Of a stretch of 64,000 bases of DNA, positions 1 through 11,060 are shown in pieces (the first letter of the stretch is position 1; each line of letters opens with the position of its first letter). The stretch is taken from positions 35,876,540 through 35,940,539 of the forward strand of contig JAPXFY010000022.1 of NCBI GenBank assembly GCA_030674185.1, in the 5' to 3' direction. The translations under genes and the position numbers were made by a program. The notes under the pieces were generated by a model. It saw only the letters and a program-made list of their open reading frames with translations. It was not told the origin of the DNA and made no database searches. Source of the DNA: Monoplex corrugatus (Eukaryota > Mollusca > Gastropoda > Littorinimorpha > Ranellidae).

Positions 1-227
1 ATTTAATAGTGGGATCTGTACATTCCAAACACTACTCTTAGCTAGTGCATCATAGTTTTAATTTAGCCCTGGACCCTCTTAAGGATAGACCAATATCAAT
101 ATGGCATGACCACTTTTCTGAATTGCAGAATTCATCTCACTTCCGCTCTGACATCATATTTACTCGAAAACACATTATGATGTCATTTTAGTCAATTTAT
201 TCCTTTTCTCACGCTTTAAGAGCCGCA

Positions 228-345
228 GGGAAGTTTCAGTCATTTTCTCCTAATTTTTGTATCTGGTGTTTGTTTGTGATCTTACGCTTGACAAAGGCTG
301 AAAATTTGCGCCTGTCTTGTCTTGTATTAAATACGCGTTGTTATT
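228..345 (+). repeat. Dispersed repeat A, copy 1 (unclassified)
   Basis: This stretch, from 'gggaagtttcagtc' through 'gatcttacgcttgac' and 'atttgcgcctgtcttgtc' to 'tattaaatac', recurs almost unchanged at 18448-18565. Shorter pieces occur inverted at 5932-5972, 18403-18430 and 40718-40775. No coding sequence is visible. The motif order (a cttgacaaaggc-like block, a cgaaaattt-like block, a tattaaata end) resembles the 3' regions of some Penelope-like elements, but that is only an analogy. It could equally be a SINE or MITE relic. Confidence 0.6.
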
Positions 346-573
346 CTTTTTGGTGTTTTTTTTTCTAGGTCTTGTATGTTATTGAGAGTGTGTGCATGAT
401 GCTAATGGTTAAAAGTGAATGTGTGTTACATGTAGCCTAGAGTACTGTTAGCCGCACTATAAATATATGTTTTATTGTTATTGACAAGATGGCACTAAAC
501 AACGAAAAAGGTTGTGTGTGTACAAAACACAATAAACAACGTTTCTGATATTACAGAGCCTGGTTAAACTTAA

Positions 574-932
574 CGAATATTGTTTATCATTTTTCCTCCA
601 ACCTTTATCCCGGGGCATTCTTCTAGGCACTTCATGGTGGTTTCGCTGAAAAGTGAAAACAAATTGTGGTGACAGGACACACCCCTGCCTAACCCCTCTT
701 TTGGTATTTTGGAAAGAGCTTATGTCGTTTTCTGTTCTCATTGCTGCTGTTTGTTCCCAATACATATTTCTGATCATTCTTAGATCTTTTCCATTAATAT
801 TGAGCCTTTCTAGTTGATTGATCAATTCTTCGTGTCTTACCCAATCTTGGTATAATCAACAAAGCATAAATTTATATCCTTATTCAACTCTACTGACCTC
901 TCTGTCTTAAGATGTATATGGCATTAGTGGCC
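574..932 (-). pseudogene. RTE-family reverse transcriptase fragment
   Basis: The minus-strand translation gives a middle piece of an RTE-type RT, including MINQLERLN, NMYWEQTAAM, FQNTKRG and the motif-B-like GVRQGCVLSP. It aligns along its length with 32484-32850 of the longer copy at 31.7-35 kb. Both ends are missing, motif A is interrupted and the frame is lost after motif B, so it cannot be functional. The fragment ends near 932, where the match to the longer copy stops. Confidence 0.85.
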
Positions 933-1678
933 ACACGTGGGGCAAGCACAAAAGATTTCTGCTTTTTTCATATCCAGTCACTCTTTTTTCTACAAACTGT
1001 ACTTTTCTGTCAATATCCTATTTTTTGTAACTTCATCTGGCGCCCAAACAATTACCTGACCTCTGTTGACATCGATGCACGTGTTATATGTTGCTCCACA
1101 GAAAACAAAGAAACAAACCTGCTCAGAATCATTGTGAAACGACAATTACTGTTTGAAAGGAGACATTTATGACTAAATTTTGAATCGAAACACTCAATTA
1201 ACGACCCCAAAATCCCTGCCTACACAATTTAGAAGTATTAGACACAGATACACATAAATGCACACACTCGGAGGGGAGAGAGAGACAGAGACAGAGACAG
1301 ACAAACAGAGAGGGAGAGAAACAAAGAAAGAAACAAAGAAAAAACAAAGAAAGAAGAAGAAAAAAAGAAAATGGAAATTAAGTATTTCCAATGGTGGATA
1401 GATAAGTACAATGTACTACACGTAAATTTTCCATTTAGCCCTTGTCTCATAGCAAAGTACATATTCATGATCTAATTATGGAATATTACAATACAATAAA
1501 CACGTGTAGTAAACGACGTACTACAATCATTATGACAACGAACTGAACAACGTGAGACCTACCAAACACACTGTGCTGTAATGACTCCGTCTGTCTGATA
1601 AAAAAAAAATGGATGTGCCCGGCTGAGGATTCAGTTGGATGTGGGACAGTGTTGACTGGGATTAAACAAGCCAATTGT
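933..1678. other. Anonymous sequence with an AG-rich tract
   Basis: I see no gene here. A purine-rich tract at about 1275-1373 (gagaga, agacagac, aaagaaag) produces serine/leucine- and phenylalanine-rich open frames on the minus strand that are low-complexity shadows. Confidence 0.5.
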
Positions 1679-1726
1679 TTGATTGATAGTGTTTGGCACA
1701 GCCATCACACATGAAGCTGATAATTG
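1679..1726 (+). repeat. Dispersed repeat B, copy 1
   Basis: A 48-bp stretch beginning 'ttgattgatagtgtttggc' recurs at 4045-4092 with two visible mismatches. It has no coding potential. It is probably part of a longer transposon or SINE family that cannot be delimited from two short copies. Confidence 0.55.
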
Positions 1727-2458
1727 TGGCTGTGGGCATGACCTTCTCCAGACGTGCTGAGAGGCCTCTTCTGCTGACCAGCGAAAATTATACAAAGAAT
1801 ATTTTAATGTCTGTTGTAATGGATGAAAAATGACTTTTCATTGTTGCTGATTTTGGGCGGTTGAATTTAAATGATTACATGACAATTCATTCTTAGATCA
1901 CTTGTTTACATGGATTATGGTTAAGTTTTTGTTTGTCAACTCATCTTCAAACTCACATATTTGCACGCAGAGGAAAAAGTCTCTGATCTGTGGGTTTGTG
2001 GAAAAGTAAGATGTTATGTTGTCCGACCTGTTTCGTCTGCCTTGTAATCACAAAACGATTTGATTTCTTTTCAGGGGAGAGGCGGGAAAAACTATTGGGG
2101 CATGAAGGGGGAAGTGAAAGAAGGCGTCATATCGTCTATGGCCGAGATTTCGTGTTTGTTTAGGACCAGGCTATCGGTATCAACTTTTGTGCGGGGCACA
2201 AACACCTTGATGCTTTTGCTGTTTAAGCGCCCATTTGGCCCCTAAGTGTTTCCGATCCCCCTCCCTCCCTCGCTCCCTCCCTCTCTCTTTCCGTAATCTT
2301 AATCAACTTGTTTGTTTATTGTTTAGTTTAGATATTAAGATTTTTTGCAGTATCACGTTTTCTGTTGTTTTAATATATGTAGGTTAGCAGCAGTAGACGT
2401 ACAAGTTGGCCAAAGTGTTGGTATCTATATCCTTAGTAATAAAGTTTCTTTCAGTTAA
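1727..2458. other. Anonymous sequence
   Basis: No recognisable gene, RNA or repeat. A short CT-rich run lies at about 2258-2290. A 61-codon open frame at 2060-2245 has no recognisable domain. Confidence 0.4.
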
Positions 2459-2469
2459 TGCTCTCTCTC

Positions 2470-2518
<49 letters not shown>

Positions 2519-2729
2519 GTCTGTCTGTCTCTTTCTGTCCTTCGTTCTCTCTGTCTCTCTGTCTCTCCTTGTTTCTCGTCATGTCCTCCTCTCTCTCCTT
2601 TGTGTCTCTGTCCCTGTATCTGTCTCGACTCTCTCTCTTTGTCTCTGTCTCTCTGTGTCTGTCTGTCTGTCTCTGTTTGTCTGTCTCTGTATCTCTGTCT
2701 GTCTGTCTCTGTCTGTCTGTCTGTCTCTC

Positions 2730-2801
<72 letters not shown>

Positions 2802-2808
2802 TGTGTAA
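2459..2808 (+). repeat. Compound microsatellite (CT)n-(TGTC)n-(GT)n
   Basis: (CT)n to about 2513, then interspersed TGTC and CT units to about 2730, then (GT)n to about 2808. Open frames across it are runs of Ser/Leu and Cys/Val and are not genes. Confidence 0.95.
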
Positions 2809-3044
2809 GGTTTACATTGAAACTAGGTTGACATACAAATTCGGAATCAAGACTTATTTATAGTGTTCTCTTTCTTGTTCTTTTTCATATTCTTGATGAT
2901 GATGACGTTGGCGCTAAATGTGATGGTGATGTTTGTGTCACTTCTGTCTTTCTGTAGCACTTTCAGCCTGACATTGCCCTCAAAGCCGTGTCGGCTATAC
3001 ACACAGCATGAGTTGAATTGACTGATGAGGCTGGCCTTGATGAC

Positions 3045-3171
3045 ATCCACAATCATGATGGCGACGACGACAACGACGTTGATAATGACGATGGCAATAG
3101 TAGCAATGATGATGGCGACGACGACGATAGTGATGATGGTGATGATGATGATGATGATGATGAAGGTTATT
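3045..3171 (+). repeat. GAT/GAC trinucleotide tract
   Basis: Imperfect gatgat and gacgac triplets become pure (GAT)n near 3140-3165. The His-rich and Met/Thr-rich frames across it are shadows. Confidence 0.9.
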
Positions 3172-3349
3172 AATATTATCATTATTTCTTGTTTCAGACA
3201 CGAAAAATCCGCGCTAAACAGAAACAAACTGCACTCGAGCCAATCATGTAGGGTAAGTCAAAATTCTTATTTTTCATTCACTTTTAATCTTTTTTTTATA
3301 TACATTACGTGTGTGTGAGTATGTATACACACACACATATATACATATC

Positions 3350-3366
3350 TATATCTGTGTGCACGC

Positions 3367-3399
<33 letters not shown>

Positions 3400-3416
3400 T
3401 GTGTGTGTGTGTGTGT
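3350..3416 (+). repeat. (CA)n, (CG)n and (GT)n microsatellite
   Basis: A gcgcgcgc core about 18 bp long, at 3362-3381, runs directly into (GT)n. The alternating purine-pyrimidine run could form Z-DNA. Confidence 0.85.
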
Positions 3417-3819
3417 TACCATAAAGATTTTTTAAGCAGTTTGTGGATGGATCTTTACCAAAGTTTGAATAAAGGCGTGGACCGCGAAGGAGTTACCATG
3501 CATAAGTTTGAAGGACAAGGTGTCAAAGTCAAGTTCATTTTGACAAAAAAGCGCCTTAAATCAGCACTTAGAAGAAGAGTGTGAAAAGCAGTCTCTCGGG
3601 ATCTTATTCAAAATCTGTTTTCACTCTTGTGACAGTCTACAGCTGTCCTGGAGGTGCGTCAAGTTTATTTTAGTAGAAGATTTTTCAATGTCACAGTGAC
3701 CTTGAGAAGAGGAAACTCTGGATTTTTTTGGTGAAATTTGTGTAGAAAGAGAGATTGGCACAATGGCTTGATCGTCTTGTTTTTTGGAACTTTTTTTTTC
3801 TTGTCCTCCTCCATCCACG

Positions 3820-3823
3820 CCAT

Positions 3824-3858
<35 letters not shown>

Positions 3859-3874
3859 CTCTCTCTCTCTCTCA
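3820..3874 (+). repeat. (GTCT)n-(CT)n microsatellite
   Basis: About seven GTCT units run into (CT)n. The surrounding 3417-4044 region holds no recognisable gene. Confidence 0.9.
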
Positions 3875-4044
3875 CCGATTATCCTTTCTACGAGATCTAT
3901 TCTCGTCTGTTGTAATAATAGCGTTTTGTTGTGTCTTTCTTGTGCTTTGATGGGTCACTATTCTTAGCTTCAGGCCTGTCTGTCTGTCTAACAATTACTC
4001 TCTCTTTGTCTCAGTTTCTGTCTCTGTTTGTCTGTCTGTCTGTC

Positions 4045-4174
4045 TTGATTGATAGTGTTTGGCACAGCCATTACACATGAAGCTGATGATTGTTTTCATA
4101 TTTCTTTTTTCTAGTTTTGATTCATGCATTTCGATTGTGTACTTATTTATGTAAAGAATAGTGAGAATTAGACA
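4045..4174 (+). repeat. Mosaic of dispersed repeats B and C
   Basis: Positions 4045-4092 are the second copy of repeat B (see 1679). Positions 4111-4174 (repeat C, beginning 'ctagttttgattcatgc') recur at 5572-5635 with one visible mismatch, where they separate the two arms of an inverted minisatellite. Confidence 0.65.
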
Positions 4175-4356
4175 GGAAATGTCCAGTGCGAAGTTAATCT
4201 TTTGAGCAATGTGTTTTTCAAGTTTGACGTTTCTCTCTTTCTCTGATAGTTCTCGCTGTCTGTTTGTTAGTTTGTTTATTTGTTTGTAATTTGATTGGAT
4301 GGTTGGGATTTTTTTTTATTTTGTCGGCCAGAATGAATCCGTGTGTTTCTTTCCCA

Positions 4357-4361
<5 letters not shown>

Positions 4362-4442
<81 letters not shown>

Positions 4443-4520
4443 TGTGTGTGTGTGCATGCGTGCGTGCGTGTGTGTGTGTGCTTTGTCTGTCTGTCTCTGT
4501 GTGTGTGTCTGCCTGTCTGT
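4362..4520 (+). repeat. (TC)n-(GT)n-(CTGT)n microsatellite
   Basis: About 78 bp of (TC)n, then (GT)n with tgcg interruptions, then GTCT units. Confidence 0.95.
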
Positions 4521-4867
4521 CTTCTGTCTTTTTATCTGTGAAAAAAAACCCAGCCAGAACATCCGAAGTATTTCCCCATGGGTTTTTATCTGAATTCACT
4601 TACATATCTCGTTATCATTCTTTAACGTTTGGGTATTGGGTATTCCATTTAGATCTTTTCATTTTGTCACTAGCCATTTTCACATGAAACCTGCTGCTAT
4701 CAACAGGGAGAGCACATCACCACAAGGAAACGCCACACGTTCCTTTTTCTTTTTTTCTGTGTCTATTTGATTTTGATCATCTTTTTTGTTAATTTTGCAT
4801 GGGACACTCCTTCGTTGGTGTGAGTTTTTACATGGGCAAGATGCAAGGTGCATGCTGCACAAAAGCC

Positions 4868-5012
4868 TTCGTTTAACGTTTCATCGAAAGGACTAGTACC
4901 TTGGACCCAGTCTAGTGGAGGAGAACGAACATTGTCTGCCTGGGAACGGAATCCCTGTTTGTCCCGTCATGAATGTAGGGGTACTATCCATTAGGCCACA
5001 CACCCTACTGTC
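4868..5012 (-). mobile_element. tRNA-derived SINE
   Basis: On the minus strand, a tRNA-like head carries an A-box-like sequence, TGGCCTAATGGATAGTACC (complement of about 4980-4998), and a B-box-like GGATTCCGTTCCC (about 4942-4954), spaced as in internal pol III promoters. The rest of the unit follows towards 4868. The arms are too degenerate for a working tRNA gene, so a SINE is the better call. No second copy of this family is visible in the window. Confidence 0.6.
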
Positions 5013-5057
5013 CTGTCCTCATTTCATTGCTTCCCAAACCCTTCGTCACTAATGTCC

Positions 5058-5565
5058 TCCTGGTCACTACTACTCACGTCCTTCATCTGTCCTGTCCTGT
5101 CTTCCTGGTCACTACTACTCACATCCTTCATCTGTCCTGTCCTGTCTTCCTGGTCACTACTACTCACACCCTTCATCTGTCCTGTCCTGTCTTCCTGGTC
5201 ACTACTACTCACACCCTTCATCTGTCCTGTCCTGTCTTCCTGGTCACTACTACTCACATCCTTCATCTGTCCTGTCCTGTCTTCCTGGTCACTACTACTC
5301 ACACCCTTCATCTGTCTTGTCCTGTCTTCCTGATCACTACTACTCACACCCTTCATCTGTCTTGTCCTGTCTTCCTGGTCACTACTACTCACACCCTTCA
5401 TCTGTCTTGTCCTGTCTTCCTGGTCACTACTACTCACACCCTTCATCTGTCTTGTCCTGTCTTCCTGGTCACTACTACTCACACCCTTCATCTGCCTTGT
5501 CCTGTCCTCCTGGTCACTACTACTCACACCCTTCATCTGCCTTGTCCTGTCCTCCTGGTCACTTC
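5058..5565 (+). repeat. 45-bp minisatellite, about 11 copies
   Basis: The unit is tcactactactcacaccctt followed by catctgtcctgtcctgtctt and cctgg, exactly 45 bp. Variants are hacaTcc versus hacaCcc, tcctg versus tcttg, and a tcctcctgg form in the last units. Because 45 is divisible by three, long frames stay open on both strands; these are not genes. Confidence 0.95.
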
Positions 5566-5772
5566 TTTTCTCTAGTTTTGATTCATGCATTTCGATTGTG
5601 TACTTATTTGTGTAAAGAATAGTGAGAATTAGACAAGGGTGTGAGTAGTAGTGACTAGGAGGACAGGACAGAACAGGACAGATGAAGGGTGTGAGTAGCA
5701 GTGAAGGGTGTGAGTAGCAGTGACCAGGAGACAGGACAGGACAGATGAAGGGTGTGAATAGTAGTGACCAAT
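5566..5772 (-). repeat. Spacer (repeat C) plus inverted arm of the 45-bp array
   Basis: Positions 5572-5635 are repeat C. From 5636 the minisatellite continues in reverse complement (ggtgtgagtagtagtgac, aggacagatgaaggg) for about three units. The array is therefore palindromic, with a loop of about 70 bp. Confidence 0.85.
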
Positions 5773-5931
5773 GTGCACTCACACACACGGCGAGAACAAT
5801 CGGAACGCTTAAAATCCAATCCAGACCAAAACAAGAACCAGAGATACACAAAATAGAATCACAACGCGTATGTAATAGAACAGGACAAGACAAGACAGGT
5901 GGAAGACAAGACAAAACAGGTGGAAGACAAA

Positions 5932-5972
5932 ACAAGACAGGCGCAAATTTGGGCCAACTGACCTTTGTCAAG
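5932..5972 (-). repeat. Dispersed repeat A, short copy
   Basis: The complement contains the cttgacaaagg and aatttgcgcctgtcttg blocks of repeat A. It is preceded by three imperfect 'gacaagacaggtggaa' units at about 5880-5935. Confidence 0.55.
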
Positions 5973-6299
5973 AGTATACAAAAGACAGAATAAATGCACA
6001 GCACTTTGTGGAACGAACAGCAGACACTCATCTGACGTTTGCAGACGCTATAGGAGTGACAAAACGAAACACAACAAACACAAATACTTTGCTTTCCTCC
6101 TAAGAAAGATGGCCATGAAAATTATGATCGGCAAGTTCCCGTAATGCGTTATCATCGTCATTATCGATATTAATATCCCTGTCTCTTTCCCTCCTTGTCC
6201 TCTCTGTTCTGGTCGCTATTTGAAATATGGTTTGTAATTTATCTATTTGCAGGAGATTGTCAGCCTATTGTCAGCTTCTCCTTTGCTTCGTCCTTACTG

Positions 6300-6305
6300 T
6301 TTTAC

Positions 6306-6347
<42 letters not shown>

Positions 6348-6737
6348 CCCCCTCTCTCTCTCATCCCCCCTCTCTCTGCCTCTCTCTCTCTCATCCTCTC
6401 TGTCTCTTCTTCTCTCGCTGTCTCACTCATTCACTCGTTCTCTCTTTCTTTCTTTCTTTCTTCTTCTCCTTCATTTCACACCTTCTCCTTTCCTCTCTAT
6501 TTTCTTCCTCTTCCTCCTTCTCTGATCTATTTTCCATTCACTCTCCTTTTCTTCCTTCACATTTCTCTGTTTTGTTGTCCCCTCTCTTTTCCTTTTCTCT
6601 CTCTTTCTCTCCTATTTCCTTTCAATCCCTCTCTCTCTCTCTCTCTCTCTTCTCTTTGCTTTTGCATGTCTCTGCCTCTCTTTCTCTCTGTCTATGTCTG
6701 TCTCTCACTCACAAACACACACACACACACACACTCA

Positions 6738-6810
<73 letters not shown>

Positions 6811-6853
6811 CACGCGTGCGACACACATACAGACACAGAGACAGACACACATT

Positions 6854-6930
<77 letters not shown>

Positions 6931-6960
6931 CACACACACACACACATGCGCGTGCATGTA
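6300..6960 (+). repeat. CT-rich tract running into (CA)n
   Basis: About 400 bp of pyrimidine-rich sequence with (CT)n cores at 6308-6345 and 6629-6650 turns into (CA)n with aca, atac and gcg interruptions from about 6714 to 6950. Six overlapping frames here are simple-repeat shadows. Confidence 0.95.
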
Positions 6961-7039
6961 CACAGACACAGACATAGCACACGCACATCTTGATAAAGAT
7001 GCAAAACGATTCCTGCTTTCTTGGTAGGAGAAAGACTTG

Positions 7040-10000
7040 GTGATAAACAATTAGTTGTTGTTGTGGATGGTGTTGTTACTGCTGTTGATGGTGGTGTAGG
7101 TGTTAGTGTTGTAGTTGGTGGTGGTGGTGATGTTACTGCTGTTGATGGTGGTGTAGGTGTTAGTGTTGTTGTTGGTGGTGGTGGTGATGTTACTGCTGTT
7201 GATGGTGGTGTAGGTGTTAGTGTTGTTGTTGGTGGTGGTGGTGATGTTACTGCTGTTGGTGATGGTGTAGGTGTTAGTGTTGTTGTGGTGGTGGTGGTGA
7301 TGTTACTGGAGGTGGTGGTGGTGTAGGTGTTAGTGTTGTTGTTGGTGGTGGTGGTGTAGGTGTTAGTGTTGTTGGTGGGTGTGGTGTTTTGGTGGTTAGG
7401 TGTGTTGTTGTTGTGGTGGTGTAGTGTTAGTGTTGTTGTGTGTGGTGGTTAGGTGTTAGTGTTGTTGTGGTGGTGTGTATGGTGTGTGTTGGTGTGTGTG
7501 TTGGTGGTGGGTGAGTGTGTAGTGTTGTGTGTTGGTGGTGGTGTTAGTGTTGTGTTGTTGGTGGTGTGGGTGGGGGTGTGGTTAGTGTTGTTGTTGTGTG
7601 GTGGTTGGTGGTGTTGGTGTGTGGTGGTGGTGGTAGTGTTGTGTTGGTGTGTGTGTGTGGTGTTGGTGGTGGTTAGTGTTGTTGTTGGTTGGTGGTGGTG
7701 GTGTAGGTGTTAGGTGTTAGTGTTGTGTTGGTGGTGGTGTGGTGTAGTGTTGGTTGTTGTTGGGTGGTGTTGGTGTTGTTGTGTTGGTGGTGTGTGTGGG
7801 TTTGGTGGGTGGTGTGTAGGGTTAGTGTTGTTGTGTGGTGGTGGTGGTTGGTGTTGTGTTTGTGTTGTGTGTTTGGTGTTGGTTGGTGGGTGTGTGTGGG
7901 TGGTGTAGGTGTTGGTTGTTGTGTTGAGTGGTGGTGTAGGTGTTAGTGTGTTGTGGTGGGTGGTGTGTGTGTGTTAGTGTTGTTGTGGTGGTGGGTGGTT
8001 AGGTGGTGGTGGTGGTTATGTTGTTGTGGGGTGGTGGTGTGTGTGTTGTTGTGGTGGTGGTGAGGTTAGGTGTGAGTGGTGTTGTGGTGGTGTGTGGTGT
8101 GGTGGTGTAGGTGTTGTTGTGGGTGGTGTAGGTGTTAGTGTTGTTGTTGGGGTGGTGTGGTGTTAGTGTTGTGTGGGTAGGTGTGTTGTTGTGGTGGTGG
8201 TGGTGGTGTAGGTGTTAGTGTGTGTGTGTGTGGTGTGTGGGTTAGTGTTGTTTTGTTGTTGGGGGTGTGTGTTGTGATGGTGGTGGTGTAGGTGTTAGTG
8301 TTGTTGTTGGTGGTGTGTGGTAGTAGGTGTTAGTGTTGTTTTGTGTGTGGTGGTGTGTAGGTGTTAGTGTTGTTGTTGTTGTGGTGGTGTAGGTGTAGTG
8401 TGTGTGTTGTGTTGGGTGTAGGTGTTAGGTTTGGTTGTTGTTGTTGGTGGTGGTGTAGGTGTTAGTGTTGTTGTTGGTGGTGGTGAGGTGTAGTGTGTGT
8501 TGTGTTGGTGGGGGTGGTTTGTTGTGTGGTGTGGTGGTGTAGTGTTAGTGTTGTTGTTGGTTGGTGGTGTGTGTTGTTGGTGTAGTGTTAGGTGTGTGTG
8601 TGGTGTAGGTGTTAGTTGTGTGGTGGTGGTGTAGGTGTTAGTGTTGTTGTGTGGGTGGTGTGGTGTTAGGTGTTAGTGTTGTTGTTGGTGTGGTGTAGTG
8701 TTGTGTAGGTGTGTGTTGTTGGTGTGTGTTGGTGGTGGTGGTGTAGGTGTTAGTGTTTGTTGTTGGTGTGTGTTGGTGTGGTTGTTGTTGGTGGTGTGTA
8801 GGTGTTATGTGTTGTTGGTGGTGTGGTGTGTGTGTTAGGTGTGTAGTGTTGTGTTGTTGTTGGTGTGGTGTAGGTGTTAGTTGTTGTGGTGGTGTTGGTG
8901 TAGGTGTTAGTGTTGGTTGTTGGTGGTGTGTAGGTGTTAGTGTGTTGTTGTTGGTGGTGGTGTAGGTGTAGTGTTGTTGTTGTTGTGGTGGTTGGTGTTA
9001 GGTGTTAGTGTTGTGTGTGTTTGTGGTGGTGTGGTGTAGGTGTTGTTGTTGTGTGTGGTGGTGTAGTGTTAGGTGTTGTTATGTGTTAGTGTGGTGGTGT
9101 AGTGTTGTGTTGTTGTGTGGTGGTGGTGTAGGTGTTAGTGTTGTGGTGGTGTAGTGTGTTAGTGTTGTTGTGTGGTGGTAGGTGTTAGTGTGTTGTTGGT
9201 GATGGTGGTTAGGTGTTAGTGTTGTTGTTGTGGTGTAGGTGTTGTTGTTGTGTGGTGGTGTGTAGGTGTTAGGTGTTGTTGTGTGTGTGGTGTAGGTGTT
9301 GTTGTGTGTGGTGGTGTGTAGGTGTTAGTGTTGTTTGTTGGTGGTGGTGTGAGTGTTAGTGTGTTAGGTTTGGTGTGTGGTGTGTAGTTAGTGTTGTTGG
9401 TGGTGGTGTAGGTGTTAGTGTTGTTGTTGGGTGGTGGTTAGGTGTTAGTGTTGTTGGTGGTGTAGGTTTAGTGTTGTTGGTGGTGGTGGTGTAGGTGTTA
9501 GTTTGTATGGTGGTGGTGTAGTGTTGTGTTGTTGTTGTGGTGTAGGTGTTAGTGTTGTTGTGTGGTGGTGGTGGTGTAGGTGTTAGTGTTTGTAGTGGTG
9601 TAGGTGTTAGTGTTGTTGTTGCTGATGTAGATGTTAGCGTTGTTGTTGCTGGTGGTGGTGGTGATGTTACTGCTGGTGGTGGTGGTGTAGGTGTTAGTGT
9701 TGTTGCTGGTGGTGGTGGTGATGTTACTGCTGGTGGTGGTGGTGTAGGTGTTAGTGTTGTTGCTGTGGTGGTGGTGATGTTACTGCTGGTGGTGGTGGTG
9801 TAGGTGTTAGTGTTGTTGCTGGTGGTGGTGGTGATGTTACTGCTGGTGGTGGTGGTGTAGGTGTTAGTGTTGTTGTTGCTGATGGTGGTGATGTTACTGT
9901 TATTGGTGGTGGTGTAGGTGTTAGTGTTGTTGTTGCTGGTGGTGCTGGTGTAGGAGTTAGTGTTGTTGTTGCTGGTGGTGTAGATGTTAGTGTTGTTGTT

Positions 10001-10696
10001 AGTGATGGTGGTGGGGTAGGTGTTACTGCTGGTGGCGGTGGTGTAGATGTTAGTGTCGTTGTTGCTGGCAGTGGTGGTGTAGGTGTTACTGCTGGTGGTG
10101 GTGGTGTAGGTGTTAGTGTTGTTGTTGCTGGTGTAGGTGTTAATGTTGTTGTTGCTGGTGGTGATGTAGATGTTAGTGTTGTTGTTAGTGATGGTGGTGG
10201 GGTAGGTGTTACTGCTGGTGGCGGTGGTGTAGATGTTAGTGTCGTTGTTGCTGGCAGTGGTGGTGTAGGTGTTACTGCTGGTGGTGGTGGTGTAGGTGTT
10301 AGTGTTGTTGTTGCTGGTGTAGGTGTTAGTGTTGTTGTTGCTGGTGGTGATGTAGATGTTACTGCTGGTGGTGGTGGTGTAGGTGTTAATGTTGTTGTTG
10401 CTGGTGGTGATGTAGATGTTACTGCTGGTGGTGATGGTGTAGGTGTTAGTGTTGTTGTTAGTGATGGTGGTGTAGGTGTTAAGTGTTGTTTTTGTTGGTG
10501 GTGGTGTAGGTGTTAGTGTTGTTGTTGGTGGTGTAGATGTTAGTTCGTTCGTTCGTTCTTTGATTTAACGTCTTTTCACTATAAGTGATAGATGTTAGTG
10601 TTGTTGTTGCTGGTGTAGACGTTAGTGTTGTTGTTGCTGGTGGTGGTGGTGTAGGTGTTAGTATTTGTAGTGGTGTAGGTGTTAGTGTTGTTGTTG
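7040..10696 (+). repeat. 3.6-kb GT-rich minisatellite (period about 57 bp at its edges)
   Basis: At 7060-7330 and 9600-10540 the sequence is ordered. A 57-bp unit (19 codons, with the recognisable piece GVGVSVVVGGGGD) repeats with small changes such as ggtgatgttactgctg and gtaggtgttagtgttg. Between about 7380 and 9540 only g and t remain apart from rare a/c; the period is lost and single-base length changes are frequent. Frames across it are shadows. Confidence 0.9.
10541..10590 (-). mobile_element. LINE 3' end, about 50 bp, inside the GT-rich array
   Basis: The plus strand reads gttcgttcgttc, then tttgatttaacgtcttttc and actataagtgata. The same block ends the I-like LINE at 24582 and occurs alone at 59824-59879. 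The minisatellite continues on both sides, so this is an insertion of only the last ~50 bp of the element. Confidence 0.7.
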
Positions 10697-10823
10697 AAGA
10701 AGAGGTATTCAGGATTTTGATTTGGAAAAAGCTTGTTTTTGCGGATGCAATGAGGGTGGATACTTTTGTTCTAGAGGCTTGGAAAAGTTGCCTATGAACA
10801 GTGAGTTTGGATTTGCACCTTTG
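10697..10823 (-). pseudogene. CR1/L2-like ORF2 fragment
   Basis: The sequence from 'gaagaagaggtattcagg' to 'gagtttggatttgcacc' matches 57896-58021 of the CR1/L2-like copy at 55.8-58.1 kb, in the same orientation and with few visible differences. On the minus strand it covers the segment just before the RT domain (residues like KSKLTVH, LFQASKTKVS). It abuts the GT-rich array directly. Confidence 0.8.
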
Positions 10824-11060
10824 GGACAGAAGGTGAAGGCGGCACCATTAGGACAGAAGATGAAGGCGGCACCATCGGGACAGAAGGTGAAAGTGAAGAT
10901 GGCAAAGGAGAAGATGAAGTCTGCGGCGGCGAGGACGAGGGCAGGAGTAGTGGCAGAGAGGATGAAGTAGAAGACGAAGTCACCAGTGGTGGGGACAAAG
11001 ATGGTGGTGGTAGAGGGGAGGAAGGTGGTGGTGGTGGAGGGGGGCACAGTGATGGTGATA
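10824..11060 (+). repeat. Short minisatellite and purine-rich tract
   Basis: Three imperfect 30-bp units (gggacagaaggtgaaggcgg, caccattag) at about 10819-10895 pass into gaagatgaag- and ggtggtgg-rich sequence. On the minus strand this reads as a Pro/Ser-rich stretch. Confidence 0.7.

Noticed and set aside
2995..3201. His-rich protein
   Set aside because: The frame is a (GAT)n/(GAC)n triplet tract read on the minus strand.
5024..6031. 335-codon minus-strand frame as a protein with 15-residue repeats
   Set aside because: The repetitive half is the 45-bp minisatellite; the rest has no recognisable domain and runs through the inverted arm.
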